A program made the position numbers and the translations under genes. Shown piece after piece: positions 1-8,367 of a stretch of DNA of 64,000 nt (positions within the stretch are counted from its first letter, which is position 1; each line of letters opens with the position of its first letter). The notes under the pieces were generated by a model. It was not told the origin of the DNA. It did not search any database and worked only from the letters and a program-made list of their open reading frames with translations. This stretch comes from Pandoraea terrigena. GTDB taxonomy: Bacteria; Pseudomonadota; Gammaproteobacteria; Burkholderiales; Burkholderiaceae. Where the stretch lies: NCBI RefSeq assembly GCF_902459705.1, contig NZ_CABPRU010000002.1, forward strand, positions 1-64,000, written 5' to 3'.

Positions 1-70
1 CGGGCTTTCCAGCCCGTCGCCTCCACCGCTTCGCCGCTTGCGCTGCGTCGCCGTCGTTGCGAGAGACGGA

Positions 71-99
71 ATATTAGACAGGTTCAGCGAACCGCGCAA
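71..99 (-). promoter_or_regulatory. Putative sigma70 promoter reading out of the left edge
   Basis: On the minus strand TTGCGC (94-99) and TAATAT (71-76) are separated by exactly 17 bp, a good -35/-10 pair directed towards base 1. Its gene lies outside the window. A small inverted repeat (CGGGCT/AGCCCG, 1-16) lies downstream in the predicted transcript. Confidence 0.4.
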
Positions 100-243
100 G
101 CCCTTTGTGAAACTTTTTTGAAAATGGTGTCATTGCCCGTGTTTTCACGCCCCTGCCTCACCGCGTGCGCGCCCTATCCATATCCAGACGCTATAGAGAA
201 GAGAACCGGCGCCCGTCGCACCGCCTTTGGCACAATAGCGCCC

Positions 244-1254
244 ATGAACACCGATTTTTCCCAAGACGCCTCCGGGCCCGCGCATCCCTTTTCCACCCTC
301 CTGCCCGACACCGTCATTGCCGCCGTCGAGCAGCTTGGCTATTTCAGCGACGGGCGCCTGCTCGCCCTCAACAGTTATGAGAATCGCGTTTATCAAGTAG
401 GGATCGAAGACGGCCCACCGCTCATCGCGAAGTTTTATCGCCCGCAACGATGGACCGACGACGCCATCCTGGAAGAGCACGCCTTCACGCAAGCGCTCGC
501 CAACCAGGAAATCCCGGTCGTTGCCCCCCTCGAGACGCACGGCACGACCCTGCACCATTTCAACGGCTTCCGCTTCGCCATCTTCCCCCGGCGCGGCGGC
601 CGTGCCCCCGAACTCCAGGATCCCGATACGCTCAACTGGCTCGGTCGCTTCCTCGGCCGCATCCACGCGGTCGGTGCCATCCAACCGTTCCGGCACCGCA
701 TTACCCTGGACGTCGACACCTACGGGCGCACCCCAGTCGACTATCTGTGGGCGAGCAACTTCATTCCGAACGACCTGCGCGACGCATGGCGCCGCATCGC
801 CGATCTGGCGCTCGCGGGCGTCGGCCGCGCTTACGAGCGCGCCGGCGACGTGAAACTGCTGCGCGTACACGGCGACTGCCACGGCGGCAACGTCTTGTGG
901 ACCGACGCCGGCCCCCATTTTGTCGATTTCGACGATACGTGCATGGCCCCGGCGATGCAGGACCTGTGGATGCTGCTCTCGGGCACGCGCGCGGAGATGA
1001 CGCTCCAGCTCGATGAAGTCCTCTCCGGCTACCAGGACTTTGCCGACTTCAACCCTCGCGAGCTGCATCTGACAGAAGCCTTGCGAACGCTGCGCTTGCT
1101 GCACTACAGCGCCTGGCTGGCCCGGCGCTGGGACGACCCCGCATTCCCCGCCGCCTTCCCTTGGTTCAACACACAACGCTACTGGCAGGACCGAATCCTC
1201 GAGCTTCGCGAACAGGTTGCCCTTATGGACGAGCCCCCGTTGCTCTGGCGCTGA
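244..1254 (+). CDS. srkA: SrkA/YihE-type stress response serine/threonine kinase
   Basis: A cytoplasmic protein kinase of the APH/choline-kinase fold; in E. coli SrkA (YihE) counteracts cell death under envelope and oxidative stress. The protein is 336 aa, close to the family length. The catalytic loop HGDCHGGN (about residue 208) and the metal-binding segment VDFDD (about 224) are both intact. The reading frame stays open upstream to 118, but the ATG at 244 starts exactly where family members begin (MNTDFS, then the PFSTLLPDTV segment), so the upstream 42 codons are probably untranslated. It stands alone, facing the convergent membrane protein gene at 1282-1740. Identification rests on motif and overall similarity recalled from the family. 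Confidence 0.9.
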   Translation: MNTDFSQDASGPAHPFSTLLPDTVIAAVEQLGYFSDGRLLALNSYENRVYQVGIEDGPPLIAKFYRPQRWTDDAILEEHAFTQALANQEIPVVAPLETHGTTLHHFNGFRFAIFPRRGGRAPELQDPDTLNWLGRFLGRIHAVGAIQPFRHRITLDVDTYGRTPVDYLWASNFIPNDLRDAWRRIADLALAGVGRAYERAGDVKLLRVHGDCHGGNVLWTDAGPHFVDFDDTCMAPAMQDLWMLLSGTRAEMTLQLDEVLSGYQDFADFNPRELHLTEALRTLRLLHYSAWLARRWDDPAFPAAFPWFNTQRYWQDRILELREQVALMDEPPLLWR

Positions 1255-1281
1255 CCCACATCCCCCTCGGCCTGCCCGCGC

Positions 1282-1740
1282 TCACCACCATCGCCACATG
1301 GCAAAGGCGAGCGCGGCGGCCACGCACCACTCCGCCGCCGACCCGGTCGTCACGTAAAGCGGTGAACGGAAGCGCGTTCGCAACGGCCAACACAGCGGCA
1401 CGCCGGACGGCGTGAGCCAATCGGCCAGCAGATGCGACAAGTACCCGGCGCTCAGCGCCAACATCCACACAGGCAAATGCCCCCAGTGGTAAACGCAGCC
1501 GACAACCGCCAGGATCGGCAGCAGCAGCGAATGCGTCACACCGCGATGACCAAAAAAACGGGAAATCAGGAGCGACACCGGTGCGACTCGGCGTCCCAAC
1601 ATGCTCTTCGGATGATCGATGTCGGGCAGCAATGCGCCGACGAGTGTCAAGGGCCAGGCATGGGCGCTGGCGGCCCACCCGGTGCGATGCATCAGCCACG
1701 TTGCGCCGATGCCGAATATGAGATGACTTCTGGCTTGCAT
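1282..1740 (-). CDS. YdjM/DUF457-type membrane-bound metal-dependent hydrolase
   Basis: A 152 aa integral membrane protein with about four hydrophobic segments. The N-terminal MQARSHLIFGIG, the LLPDIDHPKS segment (about residue 40) and the RGVTHSLL segment (about 65) are hallmarks of the YdjM/DUF457 family: conserved Asp and His residues on the membrane face, classed as putative metal-dependent hydrolases without a proven substrate. The frame extends upstream to 1776, but the ATG at 1740 is where family members start, and the longer N-terminus (MRGVPAHRDRSF) is arginine-rich and unlike a membrane protein start. Single gene, convergent with srkA. Confidence 0.75.
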   Translation of the reverse strand: MQARSHLIFGIGATWLMHRTGWAASAHAWPLTLVGALLPDIDHPKSMLGRRVAPVSLLISRFFGHRGVTHSLLLPILAVVGCVYHWGHLPVWMLALSAGYLSHLLADWLTPSGVPLCWPLRTRFRSPLYVTTGSAAEWCVAAALAFAMWRWW

Positions 1741-2020
1741 GAAGGACCGGTCGCGATGCGCCGGGACGCCCCGCACCGCTAGAAAGGGGGGCGAAGTCTA
1801 TCACCCAGTACGCGACGTGGGCAGCCCTGGTCCGCCCAGCGCCACCGGCTTTCGCCTCGAAACCCCATCAACGAGCAATATTCCCGGGACACGAATCTCG
1901 AATACGCCACATTCGGCCAGTTTCGGTTGACCGTGTCATATGTCCCCCGTACGATCCGCGCGACGGATTTCCTTCCAGACTTTCGCACCGGGACACACGA
2001 ATCGCCCGCAGGAGTTTTCG

Positions 2021-2749
2021 ATGAAGAAGTTTCTGACGCTTGCGGCAGCACTCGCGCCGCTTGCCGCCCACGCCGCCAACCCGCTTGTGACGGACGACAC
2101 CGGAACACAGGACACCGGCAACTGGCAACTCGAGCTGAACAGCGAGTGGATGACGATGCCGACCGCGCGCCAGCAACAATGGAATAGCACGCTGACGTAT
2201 GGCGTGATGCCCAATCTCGACGTCGCGATCCAGGCGCCCTACCAACGTACGCGACCGGATGGCGACGGCTGGACCAGCGGCGTCACCGACCTTCAGTTGC
2301 AAGCCAAATGGCGCTTTCTCGAAACCGAGCAATGGAGCCTCGGCCTGAAGCCCTTCGTCTCGCTGCCGACGGCCAGTCAGGATCGCGGTCTCGGCAACGG
2401 TCGCGCGACCACCGGCGCAAATCTCTTGATGCAATACACCCTCAATCGCTGGACGTTTCTCGCGAATGCGGGCTACACCTGGAACAACAACAGCATCGGC
2501 AACCGGCAGAGCCTGTGGAACGCATCCACGGCCTTGCTCTTCAGCGCGACGGACACGCTGCGCCTGGTCGCCGACATCGGTCTCGCGACCAACCCTGACG
2601 CCACGACCACGACAAAGCCCGCATACGCACTGGTCGGCGCGATCTACAGCCCGACGAAGGACCTCGATCTGGACGTCGGTTACAAACGCGGCCTGAACCC
2701 GGCTTCGCTCTCTCACTCGGTACAGGCGGGCGCCACGATCCGCTGGTGA
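2021..2749 (+). CDS. Outer-membrane beta-barrel, MetA phenol-degradation/transporter-like
   Basis: A 242 aa exported protein with signal peptide MKKFLTLAAALAPLAAHA, cleaved at AHA-A. The mature part consists of alternating amphipathic beta-strands rich in Trp/Tyr/Thr and ends in an aromatic residue (TIRW), as expected of a small outer-membrane barrel. The pattern (ANPLVTDDTGTQDTGNWQLEL at the start) fits the Phenol_MetA_deg family, annotated as putative transporters of aromatic pathways with no firm function. The ATG at 2021 has a GGAG ribosome-binding site at 2011-2014; the open frame upstream to 1940 has no signal peptide and is discarded. Stands alone; its neighbours give no hint of a substrate. 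Confidence 0.7.
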   Translation: MKKFLTLAAALAPLAAHAANPLVTDDTGTQDTGNWQLELNSEWMTMPTARQQQWNSTLTYGVMPNLDVAIQAPYQRTRPDGDGWTSGVTDLQLQAKWRFLETEQWSLGLKPFVSLPTASQDRGLGNGRATTGANLLMQYTLNRWTFLANAGYTWNNNSIGNRQSLWNASTALLFSATDTLRLVADIGLATNPDATTTTKPAYALVGAIYSPTKDLDLDVGYKRGLNPASLSHSVQAGATIRW

Positions 2750-2860
2750 GCCCCGCCTCGACGTTGGCTCCCGAACGAGGAGGCGTGCGCGCAAGCGGCA
2801 GCGAAAATGCACGCGTCGCGCATGTTTTTCGGGGGTCCACAAATTTAATGTCATAAATAC

Positions 2861-2890
2861 TTGACATGATGCGCGGAATTCTCGTACTAT
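2861..2890 (+). promoter_or_regulatory. Sigma70 promoter of the initiator tRNA
   Basis: TTGACA at 2861-2866, an 18-bp spacer and TACTAT at 2885-2890, ending 13 bp before the tRNA 5' end. Typical strong promoter of a stable RNA gene. Confidence 0.7.
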
Positions 2891-2903
2891 TCTTCTTCTC
2901 AGA

Positions 2904-2980
2904 CGCGGGGTGGAGCAGTCTGGCAGCTCGTCGGGCTCATAACCCGAAGGTCACAGGTTCAAATCCTGTCCCCGCAACCA
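2904..2980 (+). tRNA. tRNA-fMet (CAT), initiator
   Basis: A 77-nt cloverleaf with encoded CCA end. Anticodon CAT at 2938-2940. Initiator hallmarks are visible: C1 opposite A72 (no Watson-Crick pair at the acceptor end) and three consecutive G-C pairs (GGG/CCC) flanking the anticodon loop CTCATAA. The T-arm GGTTCAAATC is intact. The sequence is almost identical to the E. coli initiator tRNA. Confidence 0.97.
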
Positions 2981-2985
2981 AATTC

Positions 2986-3019
2986 AAAAGCCCGTCGGCC
3001 GCAAGGTCGACGGGCTTTT
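2986..3019 (+). terminator. Rho-independent terminator after tRNA-fMet
   Basis: Stem GCCCGTCG (2990-2997) / CGACGGGC (3008-3015) with a 10-nt loop, flanked by AAAA on the left and TTTT on the right. Directly follows the tRNA. Confidence 0.85.
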
Positions 3020-3136
3020 GTCATCTCTCGCGAGACGCCTCGCCGACGAGTACCATCGCGCCCTGGCTGCGGTCCGCCTAGAATGAAATGCTGGCGGGGC
3101 AACCCGGGCCCCGCGTCAATGCATTCAAGGGGCATC

Positions 3137-3949
3137 ATGGCCGAGCCCGACAAGGTGTTTGCAGGGTCGATTCCGAAGTGTTACGACACGTTGATGGTCC
3201 CGTTGATTTTCGAGACCTACGCGGTCGATACGGCGACACTCGTTGCGGCCACCTCGCCCCAGTCGGTACTGGAGACGGCGGCCGGCAGCGGCGCGGTAAC
3301 GCGAGCGCTCGCCCCGAAACTCGACGCTGGCGCGCGCTACGTGGTGACCGACCTCAACCAGCCGATGCTTGACTATGCCGCCAGCCGGCAACCCGCCGAC
3401 GACCGGATCGAATGGAAGCAGGCCGACGCGCTTGCCCTGCCGTTCAACGATGCGTCATTCGATGTCGTCTTCTGCCAGTTTGGTGCGATGTTTTTCCCCG
3501 ACCGGGCCGCTGGCTATGCCGAGGCGCGTCGCATGTTGAAGCCGGGCGGGCGCTTCGTCTTCAGCGTCTGGGATCGCATCGAAGAGAACGCCTTCGCCGA
3601 CGACGTCACCGAGGCCGTCGGCGCATTGTTTCCGCATGATCCACCGAGATTCCTCGCTCGCACACCGCACGGCTATTACGACGTCGCGCGGATCCGGGAC
3701 GATCTAAGCCGCGCCGGGTTCATCCACATTGAGATCGAGACTCGCGAGAAGATCAGTTATGCGGCATCGGCCCGCGACGCCGCCACCGCCTATTGCCTCG
3801 GAACGCCGCTGCGCAACGAAATCGAAGCGCGCGACGCCAGCTTGCTTCAACTCGCCACAGACCGGGCGACGCAGGCGATAGCCCAGCGCCACGGCGAAGG
3901 CCCGGTGGCAGGCAAGATTCAGGCGCACGTGATCGTGGCAGAGGGATAA
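3137..3949 (+). CDS. Class I SAM-dependent methyltransferase
   Basis: A 270 aa soluble methyltransferase of the UbiE/Methyltransf_11 type. The SAM-binding motif I is VLETAAGSGAVT (about residues 45-56); the acidic end of strand 2 is DLNQPML (about 75), followed by the QADALALPF and DVVFCQFGAMFF segments typical of motifs II/III. The substrate is not predictable. The ATG at 3137 is preceded by AAGGGG; upstream in-frame starts from 3083 lack a good ribosome-binding site. Single gene, convergent with the MarR-GNAT gene. Confidence 0.8.
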   Translation: MAEPDKVFAGSIPKCYDTLMVPLIFETYAVDTATLVAATSPQSVLETAAGSGAVTRALAPKLDAGARYVVTDLNQPMLDYAASRQPADDRIEWKQADALALPFNDASFDVVFCQFGAMFFPDRAAGYAEARRMLKPGGRFVFSVWDRIEENAFADDVTEAVGALFPHDPPRFLARTPHGYYDVARIRDDLSRAGFIHIEIETREKISYAASARDAATAYCLGTPLRNEIEARDASLLQLATDRATQAIAQRHGEGPVAGKIQAHVIVAEG

Positions 3950-4006
3950 AGGCGGCGGGATGGCCCCGGTATTCGATTGTGCGACGCCAGCCTAGGGAAG
4001 CGAGCG

Positions 4007-4990
4007 CTACGACGACGAAGCGCTACCCGCGCGACGGCAGAACCGTTGCTCGACGACTCGACTCCCCCATTGCTCGCCTTCGGACTCGTCGGTCAATGCA
4101 AAGCCGAACGACTCGTATAAATGCCGCGCCGCATCGAGTCCCTTGAACGTCCATAGGTACGTCTCGCGAAAGCGCGCATCGACATACGCCACGGCCTGCG
4201 CCATCAGGCGCCGCCCGACCCCGGACCCGCGCAACGAATCGTCGACGATGAACCATCGCAAATGCGCGACGCCGGTGTCATGGTCGCCGTCGATCGCGAG
4301 AGAGGCCAGCGTGCGCCCGTTCTCCACATGGCGCCACAGCGCTTTGCCGTCGACGGGCAACGCACTGGCGAATGCAGCGAGTTCCGTTGCCACCTTCTTC
4401 TCGAAGAACACGCCAAACCCCCAGTGTTCCGAGTAAAAACGAGCGTGCAGGCTGGCAATGTCGCCAATGCATCCGGGCTGATAGCCCTCGATCACCGGCG
4501 CGGATATATCTGCCTCGACGGCGCCCTGGGCAGCGTTGCCCTGCGCGAGCGCATCCGCGTACAGGGCAAGCGCCCGGACCAGGGCCGCCTGATCCGCAGG
4601 CACGATGCGTCGGAGCGCGCTGGACACCTGATCCGTCGCAAAGCGGTCGATCTTGCTTCGAAGCCGCTGCCCCGCGTCGGTCAGAAAAAGTTCGGATGCG
4701 CGCGCGTCACCACGCGCCGTCGTGCGCCTCACGAGCCCGCTGACCTCGAGCTTTGCCACTTGCCGGCTCGTGTTCGATTTATCCAGACGCAGGCGGTTGC
4801 CAAGGTCTTTGGCACTGATCCCGGGCGTCGCCCCAATTTCGATGATGGCGTGAACCGCCGACGGCGCGAGGTCGCTGCCGGCCAGCGTCGTTCGCATGAA
4901 TCCGAGTTCCCGAACCAGTCTGCGGGAGAAGTCGCGGAGTTCCAGAATCTCCGCTTCGCGAGGCTTGCCAGGAAGGTCGACGATATCCAT
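4007..4990 (-). CDS. MarR regulator fused to GNAT N-acetyltransferase
   Basis: A 327 aa two-domain protein. Residues about 15-150 are a MarR winged-helix domain (GATPGISAKDLGNRL, then RLDKSNTSRQVAKLE as recognition helix, and a wing with RRTTARGDARASELFLT). Residues about 165-320 form a GNAT acetyltransferase; the acetyl-CoA pyrophosphate loop is RGSGVGRRLM (about 258). This is a recognised fusion architecture in Proteobacteria, but targets of its acetylation are unknown. The ATG at 4990 lies just upstream of two perfect inverted repeats (5006-5020, 5028-5042), which suggests autoregulation. The acetyl substrate may be the inducer or a toxic small molecule; that is inference. Confidence 0.85.
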   Translation of the reverse strand: MDIVDLPGKPREAEILELRDFSRRLVRELGFMRTTLAGSDLAPSAVHAIIEIGATPGISAKDLGNRLRLDKSNTSRQVAKLEVSGLVRRTTARGDARASELFLTDAGQRLRSKIDRFATDQVSSALRRIVPADQAALVRALALYADALAQGNAAQGAVEADISAPVIEGYQPGCIGDIASLHARFYSEHWGFGVFFEKKVATELAAFASALPVDGKALWRHVENGRTLASLAIDGDHDTGVAHLRWFIVDDSLRGSGVGRRLMAQAVAYVDARFRETYLWTFKGLDAARHLYESFGFALTDESEGEQWGSRVVEQRFCRRAGSASSS

Positions 4991-5005
4991 ATCCCACCCC
5001 TATCA

Positions 5006-5020
5006 GTTGCGCATCGCAAC
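5006..5020. promoter_or_regulatory. Operator repeat 1 of the MarR-GNAT gene
   Basis: Perfect inverted repeat GTTGCG-CAT-CGCAAC, starting 16 bp upstream of the start codon at 4990. Same sequence class as the repeat at 5028-5042. Confidence 0.65.
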
Positions 5021-5027
5021 CAATATA

Positions 5028-5042
5028 GTTGCGACGCGCAAC
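5028..5042. promoter_or_regulatory. Operator repeat 2 of the MarR-GNAT gene
   Basis: Perfect inverted repeat GTTGCG-ACG-CGCAAC, with its centre 22 bp (about two helical turns) from that of repeat 1. The spacing would place two MarR dimers on one DNA face. Confidence 0.65.
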
Positions 5043-5117
5043 CGATGCAAGCCCGTTATTGTGCGGGGCCGTGCTCGGTAAGGGAGAAAGACCGTCCTGC
5101 GTGACAGAACCCCGCCG

Positions 5118-5528
5118 TCATTGTCCGTCGCCCAGCAAATCGTGCGAATCCAGGATGGCGTAAGCGATGCTCGGACGACTATCGAGACATCGGCGAACCG
5201 CAGCCGGGATCGACGCCTGGATCTTCCGGCAAAGCCCCGGTCTTGCCGCCAAGCGAATACTGATGCCTCGGACCGTCCGGACTTCGTTCACACTCGGCGC
5301 GATCTGCAGTGAGATGCCGAGTTGCGCCTGCATCAGATCGGCGAGGCGCTGCAAATCAGCGTAACTGTTCACGGCTTCGATTCGCGCGATCAGCCGTTTC
5401 TCCTCCGCCTGCGTCAACCGCAGGATGCGGCGATCACCGTCGGGGTCTTGCATGAGGCTTTCCCGATCACAGGTGCAAGCCCCCGGGGGGCACTCCTTGC
5501 GGATAGGGAAGTGGGTCGCTTCGACCAT
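5118..5528 (-). CDS. Conserved hypothetical protein (CPPGACTC motif)
   Basis: A 136 aa soluble protein I cannot assign a function to. It starts with HFPIRKECPPGACTCDRE, three cysteines in a short span, followed by a charged helical stretch (RILRLTQAEEKRLIARIE) and a C-terminal part with VNEVRTVRGISI and PGLCRKIQASIPAAVRRCL. I recall similar small proteins in Burkholderiaceae annotated only as hypothetical. The cysteine group could bind a metal, but no named zinc-finger spacing is recognisable. No clear ribosome-binding site precedes the ATG at 5528, so the start is tentative. Confidence 0.55.
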   Translation of the reverse strand: MVEATHFPIRKECPPGACTCDRESLMQDPDGDRRILRLTQAEEKRLIARIEAVNSYADLQRLADLMQAQLGISLQIAPSVNEVRTVRGISIRLAARPGLCRKIQASIPAAVRRCLDSRPSIAYAILDSHDLLGDGQ

Positions 5529-5698
5529 AGCGTACGGACAGGGGGCGTTGGCGTGACTGACGTCGACATTGCATTATCGATCATTCAAGTGTCTGTCATC
5601 CGATGGCTTGCATCAATTAGGGATGACATTAAAGCCCGAGCGCGACCCGTGCGCCGGCCAACGGGCCATCGCTGCCCAGGCCAATCGTCCGACAGCGA

Positions 5699-5704
5699 TA
5701 TAAT
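5699..5704 (+). promoter_or_regulatory. Putative -10 element of yjdM
   Basis: A perfect TATAAT lies 44 bp upstream of the yjdM start. No convincing -35 hexamer is present at 16-18 bp. The rest of 5529-5748 shows no other feature. Confidence 0.35.
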
Positions 5705-5748
5705 TTCGTGCTTTTAACGCCTTCATCGGCCTTACCGGATCCATCGAC

Positions 5749-6090
5749 ATGAGTACCTTGCCCGCTTGCCCGAAATGCAACTCCGAATTCACATACGAAG
5801 ATGGGGGGGTCTACATTTGCCCCGAGTGCGCACATGAATGGTCGGCGCAGGCCGCCGCAGCGTCGGAACCCACCGAACGCGTTTACCGCGACGCCACGGG
5901 AACCCTTTTGCAGAATGGCGATACGGTGACCGTCATCAAGGACTTGAAGCCGAAGGGGTCGGGTGGCGTGATCAAGATGGGAACCAAGGTGAAGAACATT
6001 CGGCTGGTGGACAGCGACCACGATATCGATTGCAAGATCGATGGCTTTGGCGCCATGAGCCTGAAATCCGAATTCGTCAAGAAGGTCTGA
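5749..6090 (+). CDS. yjdM: YjdM/PhnA-family zinc-ribbon protein
   Basis: A 113 aa cytoplasmic protein. The N-terminal zinc ribbon is CPKC (residues 7-10) and CPEC (about 25-28), followed by an SH3-like PhnA domain ([15 protein letters not shown] type core, [27 protein letters not shown]). Length and motifs match E. coli YjdM, formerly called PhnA because of its linkage to phosphonate genes, although it is not phosphonoacetate hydrolase. No phosphonate genes are nearby. Confidence 0.92.
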   Translation: MSTLPACPKCNSEFTYEDGGVYICPECAHEWSAQAAAASEPTERVYRDATGTLLQNGDTVTVIKDLKPKGSGGVIKMGTKVKNIRLVDSDHDIDCKIDGFGAMSLKSEFVKKV

Positions 6091-6337
6091 TCCGGTTCCA
6101 ACGCCCGTCGACGTCGCGCTGGGCGGGCTGATACCGCACACCGGCCCAGCGGCGCGGCGTTCATTGCCTGGGCGTCGATGTGCCCCCGGTTCAGCACCTC
6201 GTCGGCGAACGCGCGTACGACGTCACGGCTATCGCTCATGCGAATGATGGCCGCCGGCCGATCGGGAGCGTCAGCGCCATCATCGCACCCGCCACCGCTG
6301 GGACGCCGCCATTCATTCCAGTCACGGCGAATCGAAA

Positions 6338-7516
6338 TTACCGCGCCCGAATATCGAACCCGTCGACATAAGCGCGCAAATCGCCGATGCTGGCGCCATC
6401 CCACACCTTACCGTCGCAAAGCACCTCGCGCGCCGGCGAGGCCACTACCGGCACGGCCTCGGCACGTGCTGCCGCCTCGAACAACGCCGTCTGGCTCACC
6501 GCTGCCGCCGTCTGCGCGGCGCCGGCCACCGCCGCATCGCCCACCATCCCCCAGCGACGATACTGCGCGATGAACCACATGCCATCCGAAGGATGCGGGT
6601 AATTCACCACGCCCTTGTCGAAGAAGCTCACGCGTAGCAAGGCGTGCCGTCCCTGCAGGCGGCCGAAGTCGCCCAGCAGACGCGCCGCGATCAGATCGCG
6701 GGGCGCCCCGACCCACGCGGGCTCCGCCAGCCATCCTGCCGCTTCCGCCCGATGCCCCGGCATATCCAGCCAGCGGCACGCACTGAGCAGCGTGCGCACC
6801 AGCGCCTGCGCCGTTCTTGGATAGCGCGCGACGAAATCGCGACGGCAGGCCAGCACCTTCTCCGGATGATTGGGCCAGATGTCGCTCGACACCGTGACCG
6901 TGCGTCCCAGCCCGCGCGCCTGCGCGACCGCGTGCCAAGGCTCGCCACAGCAAAAGCCGTCGAGTCCGCCCTCTTCCATCGCGGCGACCATATGCGCCGG
7001 GGGAATCACGATGCTGGAAATCTCGGTGAGCGGATCGATACCCTGCGCGGCGAACCAGTAATTGAGAAACATCGCGTGCGTGCCCGTCGGGAACGTCTGC
7101 GCGAAAACCGGCTTGCGCCCGAGCGACGTCAGCGCCTCGCGCAAGTCGCCCGTGTGTGCCATCGCCTCGGCCAGCGATGGCGACACCGTGATCGCCTGCC
7201 CGTTGCGATTGAGCACCATGAGCACGGCCATGTCTTCACGCGGGCCGCCAATGCCCAACTGCACCCCGTACACGAGGCCGTACAGCGAATGCGCGGCATC
7301 CAGTTCGCCCGTGAGCAGCTTGTCGCGAACGGCCGCCCACGACGACTCGCGACTCAGCTCCAGGGTCAGCCCATGCTCGTGCCCCAGTTCCAGGCGTTTC
7401 GCGACGACCAGCGGCGCTGCATCGGACAGCGCGATGAACCCTACGCGCAGATGACGTTTTTCTGGCGCACCGTCCGGCGATTGCGCGTCAGAAACCAACC
7501 ATGATGACGTCGACAT
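6338..7516 (-). CDS. nasS: NasS-type nitrate sensor (CmpA/NrtA family)
   Basis: A 392 aa protein of the NrtA/CmpA nitrate/bicarbonate-binding family. It has no signal peptide or lipobox (begins MSTSSWLVSDAQSP), so it should be cytoplasmic, as expected of NasS rather than of an ABC-transporter binding protein. Family segments are LRVGFIALSDAAPLVVAK, AAHSLYGLVYGVQLGIGGP, FPTGTHAMFLNYWFAAQGIDP and LDGFCCGEPWHA. In known systems (Azotobacter, Paracoccus) NasS holds NasT inactive without nitrate or nitrite and releases it when ligand binds. The gene starts 9 bp after nasT, so the two are cotranscribed. No transporter permease or ATPase accompanies it in the window. Confidence 0.88.
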   Translation of the reverse strand: MSTSSWLVSDAQSPDGAPEKRHLRVGFIALSDAAPLVVAKRLELGHEHGLTLELSRESSWAAVRDKLLTGELDAAHSLYGLVYGVQLGIGGPREDMAVLMVLNRNGQAITVSPSLAEAMAHTGDLREALTSLGRKPVFAQTFPTGTHAMFLNYWFAAQGIDPLTEISSIVIPPAHMVAAMEEGGLDGFCCGEPWHAVAQARGLGRTVTVSSDIWPNHPEKVLACRRDFVARYPRTAQALVRTLLSACRWLDMPGHRAEAAGWLAEPAWVGAPRDLIAARLLGDFGRLQGRHALLRVSFFDKGVVNYPHPSDGMWFIAQYRRWGMVGDAAVAGAAQTAAAVSQTALFEAAARAEAVPVVASPAREVLCDGKVWDGASIGDLRAYVDGFDIRAR

Positions 7517-7525
7517 GAGCAGTGT

Positions 7526-8101
7526 CTACCCTAGTAATTCGGCAATCGAGACGAGTTGGCGCGCCACTTCGACGAGCTTCTCACCCTGATCCATCGCCCG
7601 TTTGCGCAGGATGGCATAAGCCTCCTGCTCGGAAATCTTGCGTCGGTCCATGAGCAGCCGCTTGGCGCGGTCGATCAGCTTGCGGTCGGCCAGTTCGGTC
7701 TCGGCCTTCGCCAGTCGCGCGCGCAGCTTTTCCTCATGGGCGAAGCGCGCAAGCGCGACTTCGAGAATGGGTGCGAGCCGGTCCGCCGCCAGTCCTTCGA
7801 CGGAGTATGCCGTCACGCCGGCATCAACGGCCGCGCGAATCAGCGCTTGATTGCCGTCGGCCGAGAACATCAGCACCGGACGCGGCGCCGCCGCATTCAT
7901 CACCGCGAGTTGTTCGAGCGTGTCGCGCGACGGCGATTCGGTATCGATGATGACCACATCAGGGCGCTCGCTCTCCACCACCCGCGGCAACGCCTGCGGC
8001 TTGGCGACTTCCACCAGCATCTCGCACCCCAGACGCGCCAGCGCCGCCCGCAACTCGCCAATCGGCTTGTCGGTATCCGTGACGAGCAGTACGCGCAGCA
8101 T
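7526..8101 (-). CDS. nasT: NasT ANTAR-domain antiterminator
   Basis: A 191 aa regulator: receiver-like domain (LRVLLVTDTDKPIGELRAAL, DVVIIDTESPS with an Asp in the phospho-acceptor region) and a C-terminal ANTAR RNA-binding domain (IDRAKRLLMDRRKISEQEAYAILRKRAMDQG, about residues 135-170). ANTAR proteins bind paired hexaloop hairpins in leader RNAs and prevent termination. The frame stays open to a TTG at 8236; I prefer the ATG at 8101 because it begins directly at the receiver domain, gives the usual NasT length and has AGGGG upstream. Its probable target is the nirB leader at 14898-15023. Confidence 0.9.
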   Translation of the reverse strand: MLRVLLVTDTDKPIGELRAALARLGCEMLVEVAKPQALPRVVESERPDVVIIDTESPSRDTLEQLAVMNAAAPRPVLMFSADGNQALIRAAVDAGVTAYSVEGLAADRLAPILEVALARFAHEEKLRARLAKAETELADRKLIDRAKRLLMDRRKISEQEAYAILRKRAMDQGEKLVEVARQLVSIAELLG

Positions 8102-8230
8102 GCCGTGTGCCCCTGGCGCCGCAACGGGGGCGCCAAGCGCAACAGCGGCACCCGCGACGGCGGGCTTGCGGGGCGTATCGGCCTGAGGATCGACGTCCCC
8201 GGCATCCGGTGTTTTCGGCAAGTTCGTGGG

Positions 8231-8247
8231 GGCCAACCTGGTTGGCC
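8231..8247. repeat. Inverted repeat upstream of nasT
   Basis: GGCCAAC-CTG-GTTGGCC, a perfect 7-bp repeat with a 3-nt loop, located 130 bp upstream of the nasT ATG in the cobA-nasT gap (8102-8367). No U-tract follows on the minus strand, so it is not a classical terminator. The loop is not an ANTAR hexaloop. Confidence 0.35.
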
Positions 8248-8367
8248 TGTCAGTGAAGATCCATCCACGACGCCGTCGCGCGGCGGCATCGGCAGCGCCC
8301 CGTCGACAACGTCTCGTGCGCTAATCGAACGCGCGCTGTTCAGTATAGATAGTGAAGATACAACGCA

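Noticed and set aside
8231-8247. Inverted repeat upstream of nasT as a second ANTAR target
   Set aside because: The loop has only three bases and no terminator follows; it lacks the A1/G4 hexaloop.
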